A stretch of 33,738 bases of DNA from an uncultured Bacteroidales bacterium (GCA_937914945.1 CALGJF010000003.1:1-33738), one strand, 5' to 3'. Numbered from the stretch's first letter, positions 25,441 to 33,722 are shown. A program made the numbers and translations. The notes: generated by a model not told the origin, from the sequence alone.

Positions 25441-26302
25441 AAGAATTCTTATAACAGGTGCCAACGGGCAGCTTGGCAACGAAATGCGCCGTTTGGGCGA
25501 GGTTTCTCCCAATACCTATATATATACCGATGTTGCAGAACTTGATATAACCAATGGCGATGCGGTAGCGGCTTTTGTAAAGGATAATGCAGTGGATATC
25601 ATTGTAAATTGCGCTGCGTATACAAATGTGGATAAGGCCGAGAGTGATGAGGCTGTTGCTGAACTAATCAATGCAACGGCTGTGGAGAATCTTGCCCGGG
25701 CTATGAAGATGGTCGATGGCACGCTCTTCCATGTATCAACTGATTATGTCTTTGGCAACGAGGGTAATACTCCCCGCGCCGAGGATATGCCGCTGAATCC
25801 ATTGGGTGTTTATGGTCGAACCAAACTGCATGGCGAGCAGGCTATTGCGGCTGTTGGTTGCAAGGCTATAATCATACGCACGGCATGGTTGTATTCCGAA
25901 TTTGGTAACAATTTCCTAAAAACCATGTTGCGCCTCACTGCAGAGCGCGAACAGTTGAATGTGGTATTTGACCAGGTGGGTACTCCCACTTATGCGGGCG
26001 ACCTTGCTCTTGCCATATTCTCTATAATCGAGGGAGGGGTGTATGCCGGCAACGAGGGGGTTTACCATTTCTCTAACGAGGGTGTATGCTCGTGGTACGA
26101 TTTTGCCACCGAGATTGCCGTGGCTGCCGGTAACACAAACTGCAAGGTGTTGCCTTGCCATAGCAGTGAGTTCCCATCGCCCGTAACGCGCCCGGCCTTC
26201 TCTGTGCTTGATAAAACAAAGATAAAGGAGACTTTCGGTATTGAGATTCCTCATTGGCGCGATTCAATGCTCTATTGTATAAAAAGATTAAAACAGAAAT
26301 AA
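25430..26302 (+). CDS. rmlD: dTDP-4-dehydrorhamnose reductase
   Basis: About 290 residues. Reduces dTDP-4-keto-L-rhamnose to dTDP-L-rhamnose with NAD(P)H. The motif ILITGANGQLGNEMRRLG binds the cofactor; VNCAAYTNVDKAE, FHVSTDYVFGNEG and PLGVYGRTKLHGE (Tyr-x-x-x-Lys catalytic pair) follow. The longest frame begins at a TTG (25409); the ATG at 25430, eight residues before ILITG, gives the usual RmlD N-terminus and an 11-nt overlap with rmlC, which suggests translational coupling. Confidence 0.95.
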   Translation: MQSKRILITGANGQLGNEMRRLGEVSPNTYIYTDVAELDITNGDAVAAFVKDNAVDIIVNCAAYTNVDKAESDEAVAELINATAVENLARAMKMVDGTLFHVSTDYVFGNEGNTPRAEDMPLNPLGVYGRTKLHGEQAIAAVGCKAIIIRTAWLYSEFGNNFLKTMLRLTAEREQLNVVFDQVGTPTYAGDLALAIFSIIEGGVYAGNEGVYHFSNEGVCSWYDFATEIAVAAGNTNCKVLPCHSSEFPSPVTRPAFSVLDKTKIKETFGIEIPHWRDSMLYCIKRLKQK

Positions 26303-26303
26303 G

Positions 26304-27440
26304 ATGAAACGTAGTATTATTGTTACCGGCGGTGCCGGATTTATAGGCTCGCACGTTGTGCGTCTTTTTGTGAACAAATATCCCGAGTATAATATCATTA
26401 ACGTAGATAAACTCACCTACGCAGGCAACCTTGCCAATCTCAAGGATATCGAGGAGAAACCCAATTACACATTCTTCAAAGGCGATATTTGCGATTTTGA
26501 TGCAATGTATAAACTTATGGTTGATAATAAGGTAGATGGCATTATTCACCTTGCAGCCGAGAGTCATGTGGACCGCTCAATAAAAGACCCCTTCACATTT
26601 GCCAGAACCAATGTGATGGGTACTCTCTCGCTGTTGCAGGCTGCAAAGCTCTATTGGGAATCGTTGCCCGAGAAGTATGAGGGCAAGCGATTCTATCACA
26701 TATCCACCGACGAGGTTTATGGTGCTTTGGAACTCGACCGCCCCGAGGGCGTGGAGCCACCTTTCACCACCACAGCATCATCGGGCGAGCATCATTTGGC
26801 TTATGGAACAGATTTCTTCTACGAGACAACAAAGTACAATCCTCACAGCCCCTATTCGGCATCAAAGGCAAGCAGCGACCACTTTGTACGTGCTTTCCAC
26901 GATACATACGGTCTGCCCACAATTGTGACCAACTGCTCGAACAATTATGGCCCTTACCAGTTCCCCGAAAAGTTAATACCTCTTTTCATAAACAATATAC
27001 GTCAGCGCAAGCCTCTGCCCGTGTATGGCAAGGGCGAGAATGTGCGCGATTGGCTCTATGTTGTTGATCATGCACGTGCAATAGATGTCATCTTTCACAA
27101 TGGCAAAATTGCCGATACATACAACATCGGTGGCTTCAACGAGTGGAAAAATATTGATATCATAAAAGTTATTATAAAGACAGTTGATAGATTGCTCGGT
27201 AATCCCGAGGGCCATTCTCTGTCGCTTATAACTTATGTTACAGACCGTGCGGGCCACGATATGCGCTATGCCATTGATTCCACCAAGCTACAGAAAGAAC
27301 TTGGCTGGGAGCCCAGCTTGCAGTTCGAGGAGGGTATTGAAAAGACCGTTCGCTGGTATCTCGACAACCAAGAGTGGATGGATAACATCACCAGCGGAGA
27401 GTATGAGAAGTATTACGACGATATGTATAAAAACAGATAA
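26304..27440 (+). CDS. rmlB: dTDP-glucose 4,6-dehydratase
   Basis: 378 residues. Converts dTDP-glucose to dTDP-4-keto-6-deoxyglucose. Visible are IIVTGGAGFIGSHVVRLF (NAD-binding), HLAAESHVDRSIKDP, FYHISTDEVYGAL (Asp-Glu of the active site), SPYSASKASSDHFVRAF (Tyr-x-x-x-Lys) and NCSNNYGPYQFPEKLIPL. One base separates it from the rmlD stop. It is longer than minimal RmlB owing to an insertion around GVEPPFTTTASSGEHHLAYG, common in Bacteroidales versions. Last in the order A-C-D-B, closed by a strong hairpin. Confidence 0.96.
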   Translation: MKRSIIVTGGAGFIGSHVVRLFVNKYPEYNIINVDKLTYAGNLANLKDIEEKPNYTFFKGDICDFDAMYKLMVDNKVDGIIHLAAESHVDRSIKDPFTFARTNVMGTLSLLQAAKLYWESLPEKYEGKRFYHISTDEVYGALELDRPEGVEPPFTTTASSGEHHLAYGTDFFYETTKYNPHSPYSASKASSDHFVRAFHDTYGLPTIVTNCSNNYGPYQFPEKLIPLFINNIRQRKPLPVYGKGENVRDWLYVVDHARAIDVIFHNGKIADTYNIGGFNEWKNIDIIKVIIKTVDRLLGNPEGHSLSLITYVTDRAGHDMRYAIDSTKLQKELGWEPSLQFEEGIEKTVRWYLDNQEWMDNITSGEYEKYYDDMYKNR

Positions 27441-27458
27441 CAGCACTCCATGATTGGA

Positions 27459-27508
27459 TATAACATAGCAAGGGGGCGGCTTTGAAGCCGCCCCCTTGCT
27501 ATGTTATA
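27459..27508. terminator. Bidirectional terminator hairpin, 23-bp perfect stem
   Basis: Positions 27459-27481 and 27486-27508 are exact reverse complements around TTGA. The core is AGGGGGCGGC/GCCGCCCCCT with an AT-rich base (TATAACATAG). It lies between the convergent rmlB and the PorT-like gene, 10 nt before the latter's stop, and has the same design as the hairpin at 386-439. Confidence 0.85.
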
Positions 27509-27518
27509 AATGAAATGT

Positions 27519-28202
27519 TTATAATATTCTTATTGAGTAACCAAGCCTGATGCTGATGGTTTGGTTGGCCGAACGGCCGAAATCGTCAATCTTCGAATTG
27601 TTGAATATATCGCTCAAACCATAGTAGTAGCGTCCTTCAACGAAGAAATTGCCTGCTCTGGTTTTTAACTCCAGACCGGCTCCGCCAACAATGCCGTAGT
27701 CGAATGATTTGTCTATTTCCTTGCCGTAAATCGGGCGTATGCTCTCGGGGCGTTGCTCGGGGTTAAGCCCACCGCCATACTCCTCCTTATCGTTTATAAG
27801 AAAGCCTATTTGTGGTCCAAGGTTTATGAAAAACTGCAATCCGCGTGGCTCTTTGCCCCAAGAGAGGTGGGCCATGAAGGGTATCTCTATGTAGTTGAGC
27901 GTGCGGCTGTATGAGTAGGGGAGCTCGCTGTCAAATTCTTCTTCCCATCCGCGTTGCGAAAAGTTCACTTCTAACTGTGCAGCGCATATCATGCTGAAGT
28001 ATTTTTCACTTGTGTATCTTATGTTTATACCACCGTTCAGCCCGCTTAGCATCGTTTGGCGCACTTGTGGCTGTATATCCATTTGGCTAAGGTTCATACC
28101 CCCTGCCACTCCCACCTCCAATATGCGGCGGGGCTGCTCTATTTGTGCAAATGCAACTGTTGCTGTTGCCAGTGATATAATTATTGCTGTCAGTATTCTC
28201 AT
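27519..28202 (-). CDS. PorT-family outer-membrane beta-barrel protein
   Basis: 227 residues. A signal peptide (MRILTAIIISLATATVAFAQ) precedes a small barrel with alternating aromatic strands: GVAGGMNLSQMDIQ, then NIRYTSEKYFSMICAAQLEV, LNYIEIPFMAHLSW, FFINLGPQIGFLI, FDYGIVGGAGLEL, FFVEGRYYYGLSDI and a final ISIRLGYSIRIL. The order and the C-terminal aromatic-free strand fit the PorT/OMP_b-brl_2 family of Bacteroidota. The start ATG overlaps the stop of the LysM gene by ATGA, so the two are translationally coupled. Function beyond being an outer-membrane protein is not known. Confidence 0.87.
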   Translation of the reverse strand: MRILTAIIISLATATVAFAQIEQPRRILEVGVAGGMNLSQMDIQPQVRQTMLSGLNGGINIRYTSEKYFSMICAAQLEVNFSQRGWEEEFDSELPYSYSRTLNYIEIPFMAHLSWGKEPRGLQFFINLGPQIGFLINDKEEYGGGLNPEQRPESIRPIYGKEIDKSFDYGIVGGAGLELKTRAGNFFVEGRYYYGLSDIFNNSKIDDFGRSANQTISIRLGYSIRIL

Positions 28203-30070
28203 TTGTCAAAATCTATTTTTTCTATATTGTAATCGGGTGTGTAGTGAATGAAATATATCTTTTTGTTCACCATGCCTCCCCAATTGTTTACTCGTTCGAA
28301 TTTGAAGCCTGTTTGCACAGGGGTGAAGGATACGTTGTTTATTTTGTCGGGCATCTTATTGCCGAACTTGTTTGCTGCAAGCAGGAATAGGTAGCCGGTG
28401 TCGTAGCCCAGCATGCCATATCGCGGGTATATGTTTTGCAGATTGCGGTCGTACCAGCGTGTGTATTCGCTTTGGAATCTTGCGGCCTCGGGCAGAGAGT
28501 AATGGCTGAAGAACGATGCGTAGAAATATGTGTCGGCTTCGTATAGTTGTGCGCGCATTTCATTGGCGTATATCTGCCATTCGGGATAGCCGAACAGTTT
28601 GAACTCGGGGATATTTATCGTGTCGTTCTTGAGCAGAATGAGCGAGGGGACAAGTGATGCCAGTGTGCCGGCACTTGATGAGAGGGGGATGAAGATGTTC
28701 TCTCTTTCGTCGCTCATAACCTCCTTCAATGTCGTTAAATTGGGACTGCTTGTGGTTAATTCCGCAATATTGCGTGCGGCACTCTTTATATTCTCCATGC
28801 TGATGGTTGCATGAGGAATTTTTTTGCGATCGAGCCCTTCGGTAAGTGATGCGATAAAATCTTTTTTGTTGCTCTTGGTGCTATCGGATACGAATATCAC
28901 GTTGGCACGAGGAAACTTCTTTGTAAAGTGGTCTATTACCTCGGAGAAGAAGTATGATTGCAACGTGTTTACAACATACACCATCGGGTTGCTGAATATT
29001 TCGTCCTCCTTTGATGTGAATGGTATTACCAATGGGATATTCTTTTCGCTTGCAAATTTTGCAAGTTCTTTGTTGTGTCCCGGGTAGAGCGCTCCTATGA
29101 TGAGGTTCATGTTGTCCAGCTTGCCGCTTTGCAATAGGGGGGTGAGGCTTTTGCTCTCGGGGCCCGAATCGTATGTGTGTATCTCATACGAATATCCATA
29201 TTTTTTTAATTTCTCCACTGCCATGAGGAACCCTTGGTAATATTCAACCATACGGGTTTGCTCGTTGGGCGCATAGCTGTCGAGCATGAAGGGGAGTATT
29301 ACTGCCACGCGGGTGCCTTTTTTCTCGCTTATGGCTGTTATGGAGTCCTTGCGCTCTTCTACTTTGTTGAATATCTCTCTGTTGGTCAGTTCTACGATAT
29401 TCTTTCTCGGTTCAACCTTCTTGGCGGGATATGGTATGTTGAGGATGGTCTTACGTTTTAATTTTTTCTTGCTTGCAGCCTTTGGGTTGGCTGCGCGTAG
29501 CTCGGCCTCGGTTATGCCGTATTTGCGTGCTATGCCATAGAATGTTTCGCCTTTTTCCACTTTGTGGGTAGTGCGTATGGCTTGTTCATCGGGCTGTTTG
29601 TCGCCCTGCGCTTCCACCTGCTCTTGCTTTTTCTCTTCTATGGTTGGTGTTGTTGCGCTCTGCTTGCTTGCAGGGATTAGAATGACCTCACCGGTACGGA
29701 AATTGGACATGGTGAGCCCGGGATTGGCTTCGCATATTTCGAGTGGTGTTACTCCGTACATCTTACCAAGTCGATAGAGTGTTTCGCCCATCTGTATTGT
29801 GTGATAGCGGGTCTCTTTCTTCTCTTGTCTTGGTTGTTTATTGGTGTCGGGTGTTTGCGGTATGCGCAATTCTTGCCCTATGGATAGTTTTACATCGCAT
29901 CCGGGGTTCAGTGCTATTATCTCCTGTATGTTTTTTTGGTACATACGGGATATTGAATAAAGGGTCTGTCCTTTATCGACGGTGTGGATGAAATAGTTGC
30001 TGTTTTGGGCATTGAGTGCCATTGTAAGCAACAGTAGCGCAAGTAAAAGAATATGTCTGTATCTTTTCAT
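28199..30070 (-). CDS. LysM-repeat protein with periplasmic-binding (PBP1-like) fold
   Basis: 623 residues. A signal peptide (residues 1-21) is followed by three LysM domains at about 27-71 (HTVDKGQTLYSISRMYQ), 88-133 (HTIQMGETLYRLGKMYG) and 168-213 (HKVEKGETFYGIARKYG), which bind peptidoglycan. A linker of about 40 residues leads to a domain from about 255 to the end resembling type I periplasmic-binding/amino-acid receptors (RVAVILPFMLDSY; later NLIIGALYPGHNKELAKFA and IPLVIPFTSKEDE). This architecture is known in Bacteroidales; the ligand is unknown. It may anchor a sensor or scaffold to the cell wall. First gene of an operon with the PorT-like barrel. Confidence 0.88.
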   Translation of the reverse strand: MKRYRHILLLALLLLTMALNAQNSNYFIHTVDKGQTLYSISRMYQKNIQEIIALNPGCDVKLSIGQELRIPQTPDTNKQPRQEKKETRYHTIQMGETLYRLGKMYGVTPLEICEANPGLTMSNFRTGEVILIPASKQSATTPTIEEKKQEQVEAQGDKQPDEQAIRTTHKVEKGETFYGIARKYGITEAELRAANPKAASKKKLKRKTILNIPYPAKKVEPRKNIVELTNREIFNKVEERKDSITAISEKKGTRVAVILPFMLDSYAPNEQTRMVEYYQGFLMAVEKLKKYGYSYEIHTYDSGPESKSLTPLLQSGKLDNMNLIIGALYPGHNKELAKFASEKNIPLVIPFTSKEDEIFSNPMVYVVNTLQSYFFSEVIDHFTKKFPRANVIFVSDSTKSNKKDFIASLTEGLDRKKIPHATISMENIKSAARNIAELTTSSPNLTTLKEVMSDERENIFIPLSSSAGTLASLVPSLILLKNDTINIPEFKLFGYPEWQIYANEMRAQLYEADTYFYASFFSHYSLPEAARFQSEYTRWYDRNLQNIYPRYGMLGYDTGYLFLLAANKFGNKMPDKINNVSFTPVQTGFKFERVNNWGGMVNKKIYFIHYTPDYNIEKIDFDK

Positions 30071-30104
30071 GTTTTACGGTGTGTAGAATATTCCAAATTT
30101 CTTG

Positions 30105-30138
30105 CGAAGATACTCAATTATTACTTAAATTCTACAAA
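30105..30138 (-). promoter_or_regulatory. Candidate promoter of the LysM/PorT operon
   Basis: On the - strand: TTTG at 30138-30135, a 22-nt spacer, TATCTTCG at 30112-30105, about 35 nt upstream of the LysM start codon. The -7 octamer is identical to that found upstream of wzc. Confidence 0.5.
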
Positions 30139-30249
30139 TATGCGATGCAAATATTTTTGCTTGTTTAAATTATATCATTAATAATGGTTAATTACTGCCA
30201 ATGGTGTTTTTTTACCACTCTTTTTTATGGATTTTTCGCGGGTAAAGAT

Positions 30250-30257
30250 TAATTTTG
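30250..30257 (+). promoter_or_regulatory. Possible -7 box of the CHU_C-domain gene
   Basis: TAATTTTG fits TAnnTTTG and lies 49 nt upstream of the start codon. No good TTG element is seen at the expected -33 distance, so this is tentative. Confidence 0.3.
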
Positions 30258-30306
30258 TTGCTTAATGCGGTGATGCCGCGTTTCATGCATTAAATTTTAG
30301 AATCAA

Positions 30307-31083
30307 ATGAGTATGATTGCACGTTATTACATTGCTATTCTGTTGCTGTCATTTTGGGTTGCGAGCATGGAACTGCATGCACAAGTGGTGGAGGCTCCTT
30401 CGCCTGCGGCTGTGGTAACAACTGCCGATGGCGAGGTTACAGAATTGTCTTTCGGCGACGAATATTCGGGTGAAGCACCGCTCAAGGTGCAGTTTTTTGC
30501 CAATGCGGCCGAGCAGGAGGGATTTTCGCTCGTGTGTAGATGGGAGTTTACCCGTGAAGGCGAGGTGTATCCTTTTCTCACTCGCTACGATGCCGATGTG
30601 GAGTATGAAATCCGCGAGAGCGGTACTCTTATAGTACAGCCCAAAATTATATATACAAGCATTGAGAATCCCGATATAGTGTGGGAATTCGGTGCCGAGG
30701 ATTTTGAGCCCTTCCGCATTGTGGTTGCGGAATCCAAGATTGATGTTCCCAATGCGTTTTCGCCCAATGGCGATGGTATTAACGACTACTACAATGTGTA
30801 TAACGTAAAGTCCATTGTGGAGTTCAATGCTGCAATATATAATCGTTGGGGGCAGCAGTTGTATTCCTGGGGGATAGACCAGATTGATTGCGAGGAGTGT
30901 GGCTGGGACGGCACATACAAGGGCAAGCCGGTAAAGGATGGTGTCTATTTTGTTGTTGTTACAGCTCGTGGTGCCGATGGCGTTTCGTATGAGATACGTC
31001 GCGATGTGAACGTGTTGCGTGGATATACCGAGAATGTTTCCAACAAGATTTTCTTTTCAATATCATCCGCTGCTTTGCGATAA
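30307..31083 (+). CDS. Gliding-motility-associated C-terminal (CHU_C) domain protein, secreted by T9SS
   Basis: 258 residues. A signal peptide (MSMIARYYIAILLLSFWVA to about ELHAQ) leads to a PKD-like region, then the CHU_C/type B sorting domain from about residue 146: KIDVPNAFSPNGDGINDYYN, then AAIYNRWGQQLYSW, GWDGTYKGKPVKDGVYFVVV and RRDVNVLRGYTE. Such proteins are exported by the type IX system and held at the surface. The last 16 residues (NVSNKIFFSISSAALR) are antisense to the Cas13b fragment, so the natural C-terminus seems to have been replaced by foreign DNA just beyond the sorting domain. The domain itself looks complete. Confidence 0.85.
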   Translation: MSMIARYYIAILLLSFWVASMELHAQVVEAPSPAAVVTTADGEVTELSFGDEYSGEAPLKVQFFANAAEQEGFSLVCRWEFTREGEVYPFLTRYDADVEYEIRESGTLIVQPKIIYTSIENPDIVWEFGAEDFEPFRIVVAESKIDVPNAFSPNGDGINDYYNVYNVKSIVEFNAAIYNRWGQQLYSWGIDQIDCEECGWDGTYKGKPVKDGVYFVVVTARGADGVSYEIRRDVNVLRGYTENVSNKIFFSISSAALR

Positions 31084-31895
31084 GGTTTTACCTTGTCCAT
31101 AAACATGGAGATATACTTTTTGTGCAAGAACAGACAGACAAAAAGCAGGATACCCATGTCCGACAAGATTCCATCCTTGTCCCTCAAACGATAAGGAAAA
31201 TCTTCCTTCTCAACGAATTTATAGACTTGCTGTTTCTTCCCTTTAAACATATTGAACTTTTCGGGTATCGGTTCCTTCTTATATCGGATTTTCATACCTG
31301 TCAAGAAGTCAAAGGCATCTTTGTCATTCGGGAGTTCAAAATTACCGAACCGTTGCTTCACGACTCTTCTGCCGCCATCCATGCAGTTGTAAACATATCG
31401 TACTACATTCTCCTGCAACACCTTTTTCTGCGGCATCGACATCTTTTCCGGCTTGGCATGTGTATATTCATTACGCAAAGCATTCAGCAAACGGAACATA
31501 TTTTCCAAAATGGCATAATACTTCAACGGAGAAGCATATACAATCTTCGCCGTAATTTCCTTCTCAACCTGTTTGTCGGTTAGTTCTTCTTCCATCTCTG
31601 TCGGGATATAACCGTTCGGATTGCGTTGCTCTACATCGATAATCGGCTTCAAGAACGGGAAATGACTATGAACCAACTTTATCAACTTTAGTTTCCGCTC
31701 ACTCTTTATTTCTTCGGAAGACAATTCTTTCAATACCTTCATCTCCCATAATTTGTTTTCCTTTTCCCTTTCGACATCATCCACTTCTATTCCCATCAAT
31801 TTAGAGATATGGCATAAGGTTTCAAAAGCATTCTGCCGAGCCATGTTCAGATAGGCGGCGAATACAGGTTTATTTTCTAATGATTTGCTTTGCAT
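30945..31895 (-). pseudogene. cas13b: Type VI-B CRISPR effector Cas13b, N-terminal HEPN fragment
   Basis: Homology covers residues 1 to about 291 (31895 to about 31023); the remaining 25 codons are antisense to the CHU_C gene. The match to Cas13b, recalled from Bergeyella zoohelcum Cas13b, includes VHSHFPFLKPI and NPNG early on, the HEPN active-site motif RNEYTH (R141-x4-H146), and LSDMGILLFVCLFLHKKYISMF near the end. Cas13b cleaves RNA with two HEPN domains guided by crRNA; only the first, roughly its whole extent, is left, and the linker, helical, lid and second HEPN domains are missing. Alone it should be unable to cut RNA as Cas13b does. The ATG lies 9 bp after the stop of the upstream membrane-protein gene. 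Confidence 0.87.
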
Positions 31896-31904
31896 ATAGT
31901 AAAC

Positions 31905-33722
31905 TTATTTATTCATTCTTATCCATTTGATGATTTTGGCTATCCAATTCCCTGCAAACCATGAGAGAATAATCAAAACAATCAACAGTACAACCAATGA
32001 CACAGGTTTGGCATTCCAATTCCCATCTGCATTTATTACATATTCCTTATAATATGACATTCCATCATATGCAACAGAAGCAATGGCAAAACACGCAACA
32101 ACAACGCCAAAGAATGCATCACGCCGGTTATTATCTTTATTTTCCTTTTCAGCTTTCAAGGCATGAAGCATTTCATGCAAAGGAAGCAACTTTTCTTTTA
32201 TTTCCTCAAAATGCTCTCCAATACAAAGATTATCCTTACAGAGTTGATAAAAACGATTATGATGAGTATAATCAGAGATATCCGTAAAATAGCTACTTAC
32301 CTTTATCTTCTGTATTTTCAGTATAATATTCTGCAAATCCTGTACATTCAAAGAATAATCTTTATTCGTTTCTGAAACGTCTATTTTAGTCAAATAATCA
32401 ATCCAATAAAGTTGGGAATGACGTTGCAATAAAATCCAAAGATAAATCCACAGATATCTTTTTTCTACCGTATTTTCATAATCCTTAAAAAATGAAAAAT
32501 CATTCCTATCACTTGCCATATCTGTTTCCGCTTCCTGAGGCATTAAAGTCATAATAGCACAACCTTCTACCGTTGAAGCAAACCAAACATTTTTAAAAGG
32601 TTGAATATACTGTTTAGGAAGATTTTCATCATTTATTAGTAAATTGTATTTACGGTTTTCCCCATGAGCAATTCGCATAAAGTCCAATAATACTTCATCA
32701 CGAGCATCCAATATCTCCTTCTCTTGCAGCTGATAATAAGTGAAAACATGCATCCTCAACTTATTAAACAATCTTACTTTTGATTGCAGTTTGTTTCCTC
32801 TAACGTAAAGTCCCCGCAATAAAAAAGAAGTAAGCAATAGAGTAGGATTCCACGTTGGAATTTCTGTAATTTCATCAATACCTACTTCTTTTTCATTCAG
32901 TTCCTGTAATTGGGCATTAACCTTTTTATACCTATCATCCAACTCATTCCCTTTAAATTCAATGTTTCCCTTTTTCTTATTCACATCATTGCGCAATCTA
33001 AAAAAATCATCATAACAACTGGTTGTAATAATGGATGCAAGATTCGTTTTGGGCAAACCAAACATTTCCAAGACATTGCTCAGATTTTCTTCGAATGTTT
33101 TGATACCTCCTATACTGGCTTCCTTGTCTTTAGACATAGACAAAGACTTCAATTTGTTTGCCATCACATCAAACGGGAACTGACACTCTGTAGCATTCGC
33201 ATCTGTCTTTCTAAACAGATAATTAAAATTCATCAGGTCTGTAATGTCAACTATCCCCTTCTTCTTTTTTAATAGAACAGAAAAAAGCAAAATTCCGACA
33301 CGTGCATACGGCCATAAGAATAAGGTAGGATAGAAAAGTTCATCACCCATCTTGCCTACTTCCCTCTTATTTTCATTATTATTTGTCTGCCGGTTGACAT
33401 CAAAACTGAAAGAGGATTCTATTTTCGGGTATTTGAATTGTTGATTGGAAAAGAACTCCCATGCTTTCAACAGGCTATGCAATTGTGGATTTTCCTCACA
33501 TGAAAAGGCTCTTTTCAACGAATAGATACGATAATCCTGTTCCTGTGCAACGTTCCCCTTTTCTTTACGAGTTTTTACATTTGCATTGGCTTGAAGATAC
33601 CTTTGAATATGTGGGTATAGAACATTCTTTTCCACATTAATATTCGCTTCTCTCCAAATAGAATCCGGTGATTCAATTGTCCCAATTACTTCTGTTTCTT
33701 TTTCAAAAGTAAAAGGAACCAT
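31905..33722 (-). CDS. CorA-like two-helix membrane protein next to cas13b
   Basis: 605 residues from the ATG at 33722, but the frame stays open to the window edge, so the true start may lie outside. The large N-terminal part is soluble, with a hydrophobic strand at 131-151 (FLWPYARVGILLFSVLL). A long helical stretch (about 485-533) runs into TM1 (about 535-552), then YDGMS (552-556) where CorA channels have YGMN, a short loop, TM2 (about 574-595) and a basic C-terminal tail. That arrangement is that of CorA-family cation channels, though at about 350 residues these are shorter. It is far larger than Csx27 or Csx28 (about 200 residues). Nine bp separate it from cas13b, so the two form an operon. 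Function unproven. Confidence 0.6.
   Translation of the reverse strand: MVPFTFEKETEVIGTIESPDSIWREANINVEKNVLYPHIQRYLQANANVKTRKEKGNVAQEQDYRIYSLKRAFSCEENPQLHSLLKAWEFFSNQQFKYPKIESSFSFDVNRQTNNNENKREVGKMGDELFYPTLFLWPYARVGILLFSVLLKKKKGIVDITDLMNFNYLFRKTDANATECQFPFDVMANKLKSLSMSKDKEASIGGIKTFEENLSNVLEMFGLPKTNLASIITTSCYDDFFRLRNDVNKKKGNIEFKGNELDDRYKKVNAQLQELNEKEVGIDEITEIPTWNPTLLLTSFLLRGLYVRGNKLQSKVRLFNKLRMHVFTYYQLQEKEILDARDEVLLDFMRIAHGENRKYNLLINDENLPKQYIQPFKNVWFASTVEGCAIMTLMPQEAETDMASDRNDFSFFKDYENTVEKRYLWIYLWILLQRHSQLYWIDYLTKIDVSETNKDYSLNVQDLQNIILKIQKIKVSSYFTDISDYTHHNRFYQLCKDNLCIGEHFEEIKEKLLPLHEMLHALKAEKENKDNNRRDAFFGVVVACFAIASVAYDGMSYYKEYVINADGNWNAKPVSLVVLLIVLIILSWFAGNWIAKIIKWIRMNK

Noticed and set aside
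30945..31022. C-terminal 25 codons of the Cas13b-frame protein
   Set aside because: They are antisense to conserved CHU_C codons (ITARG-to-RDVNVLRG region) and show no Cas13b resemblance; an accidental extension across the junction.
31122..31583. Open frame of 153 codons on the + strand
   Set aside because: Lies fully antisense within the Cas13b fragment and has no family resemblance.
31905..33722. Csx27 or Csx28 identity for the cas13b neighbour
   Set aside because: Those proteins are about 200 residues; this one is at least 605, has its helices at the extreme C-terminus, and shows no HEPN R-x4-6-H motif.
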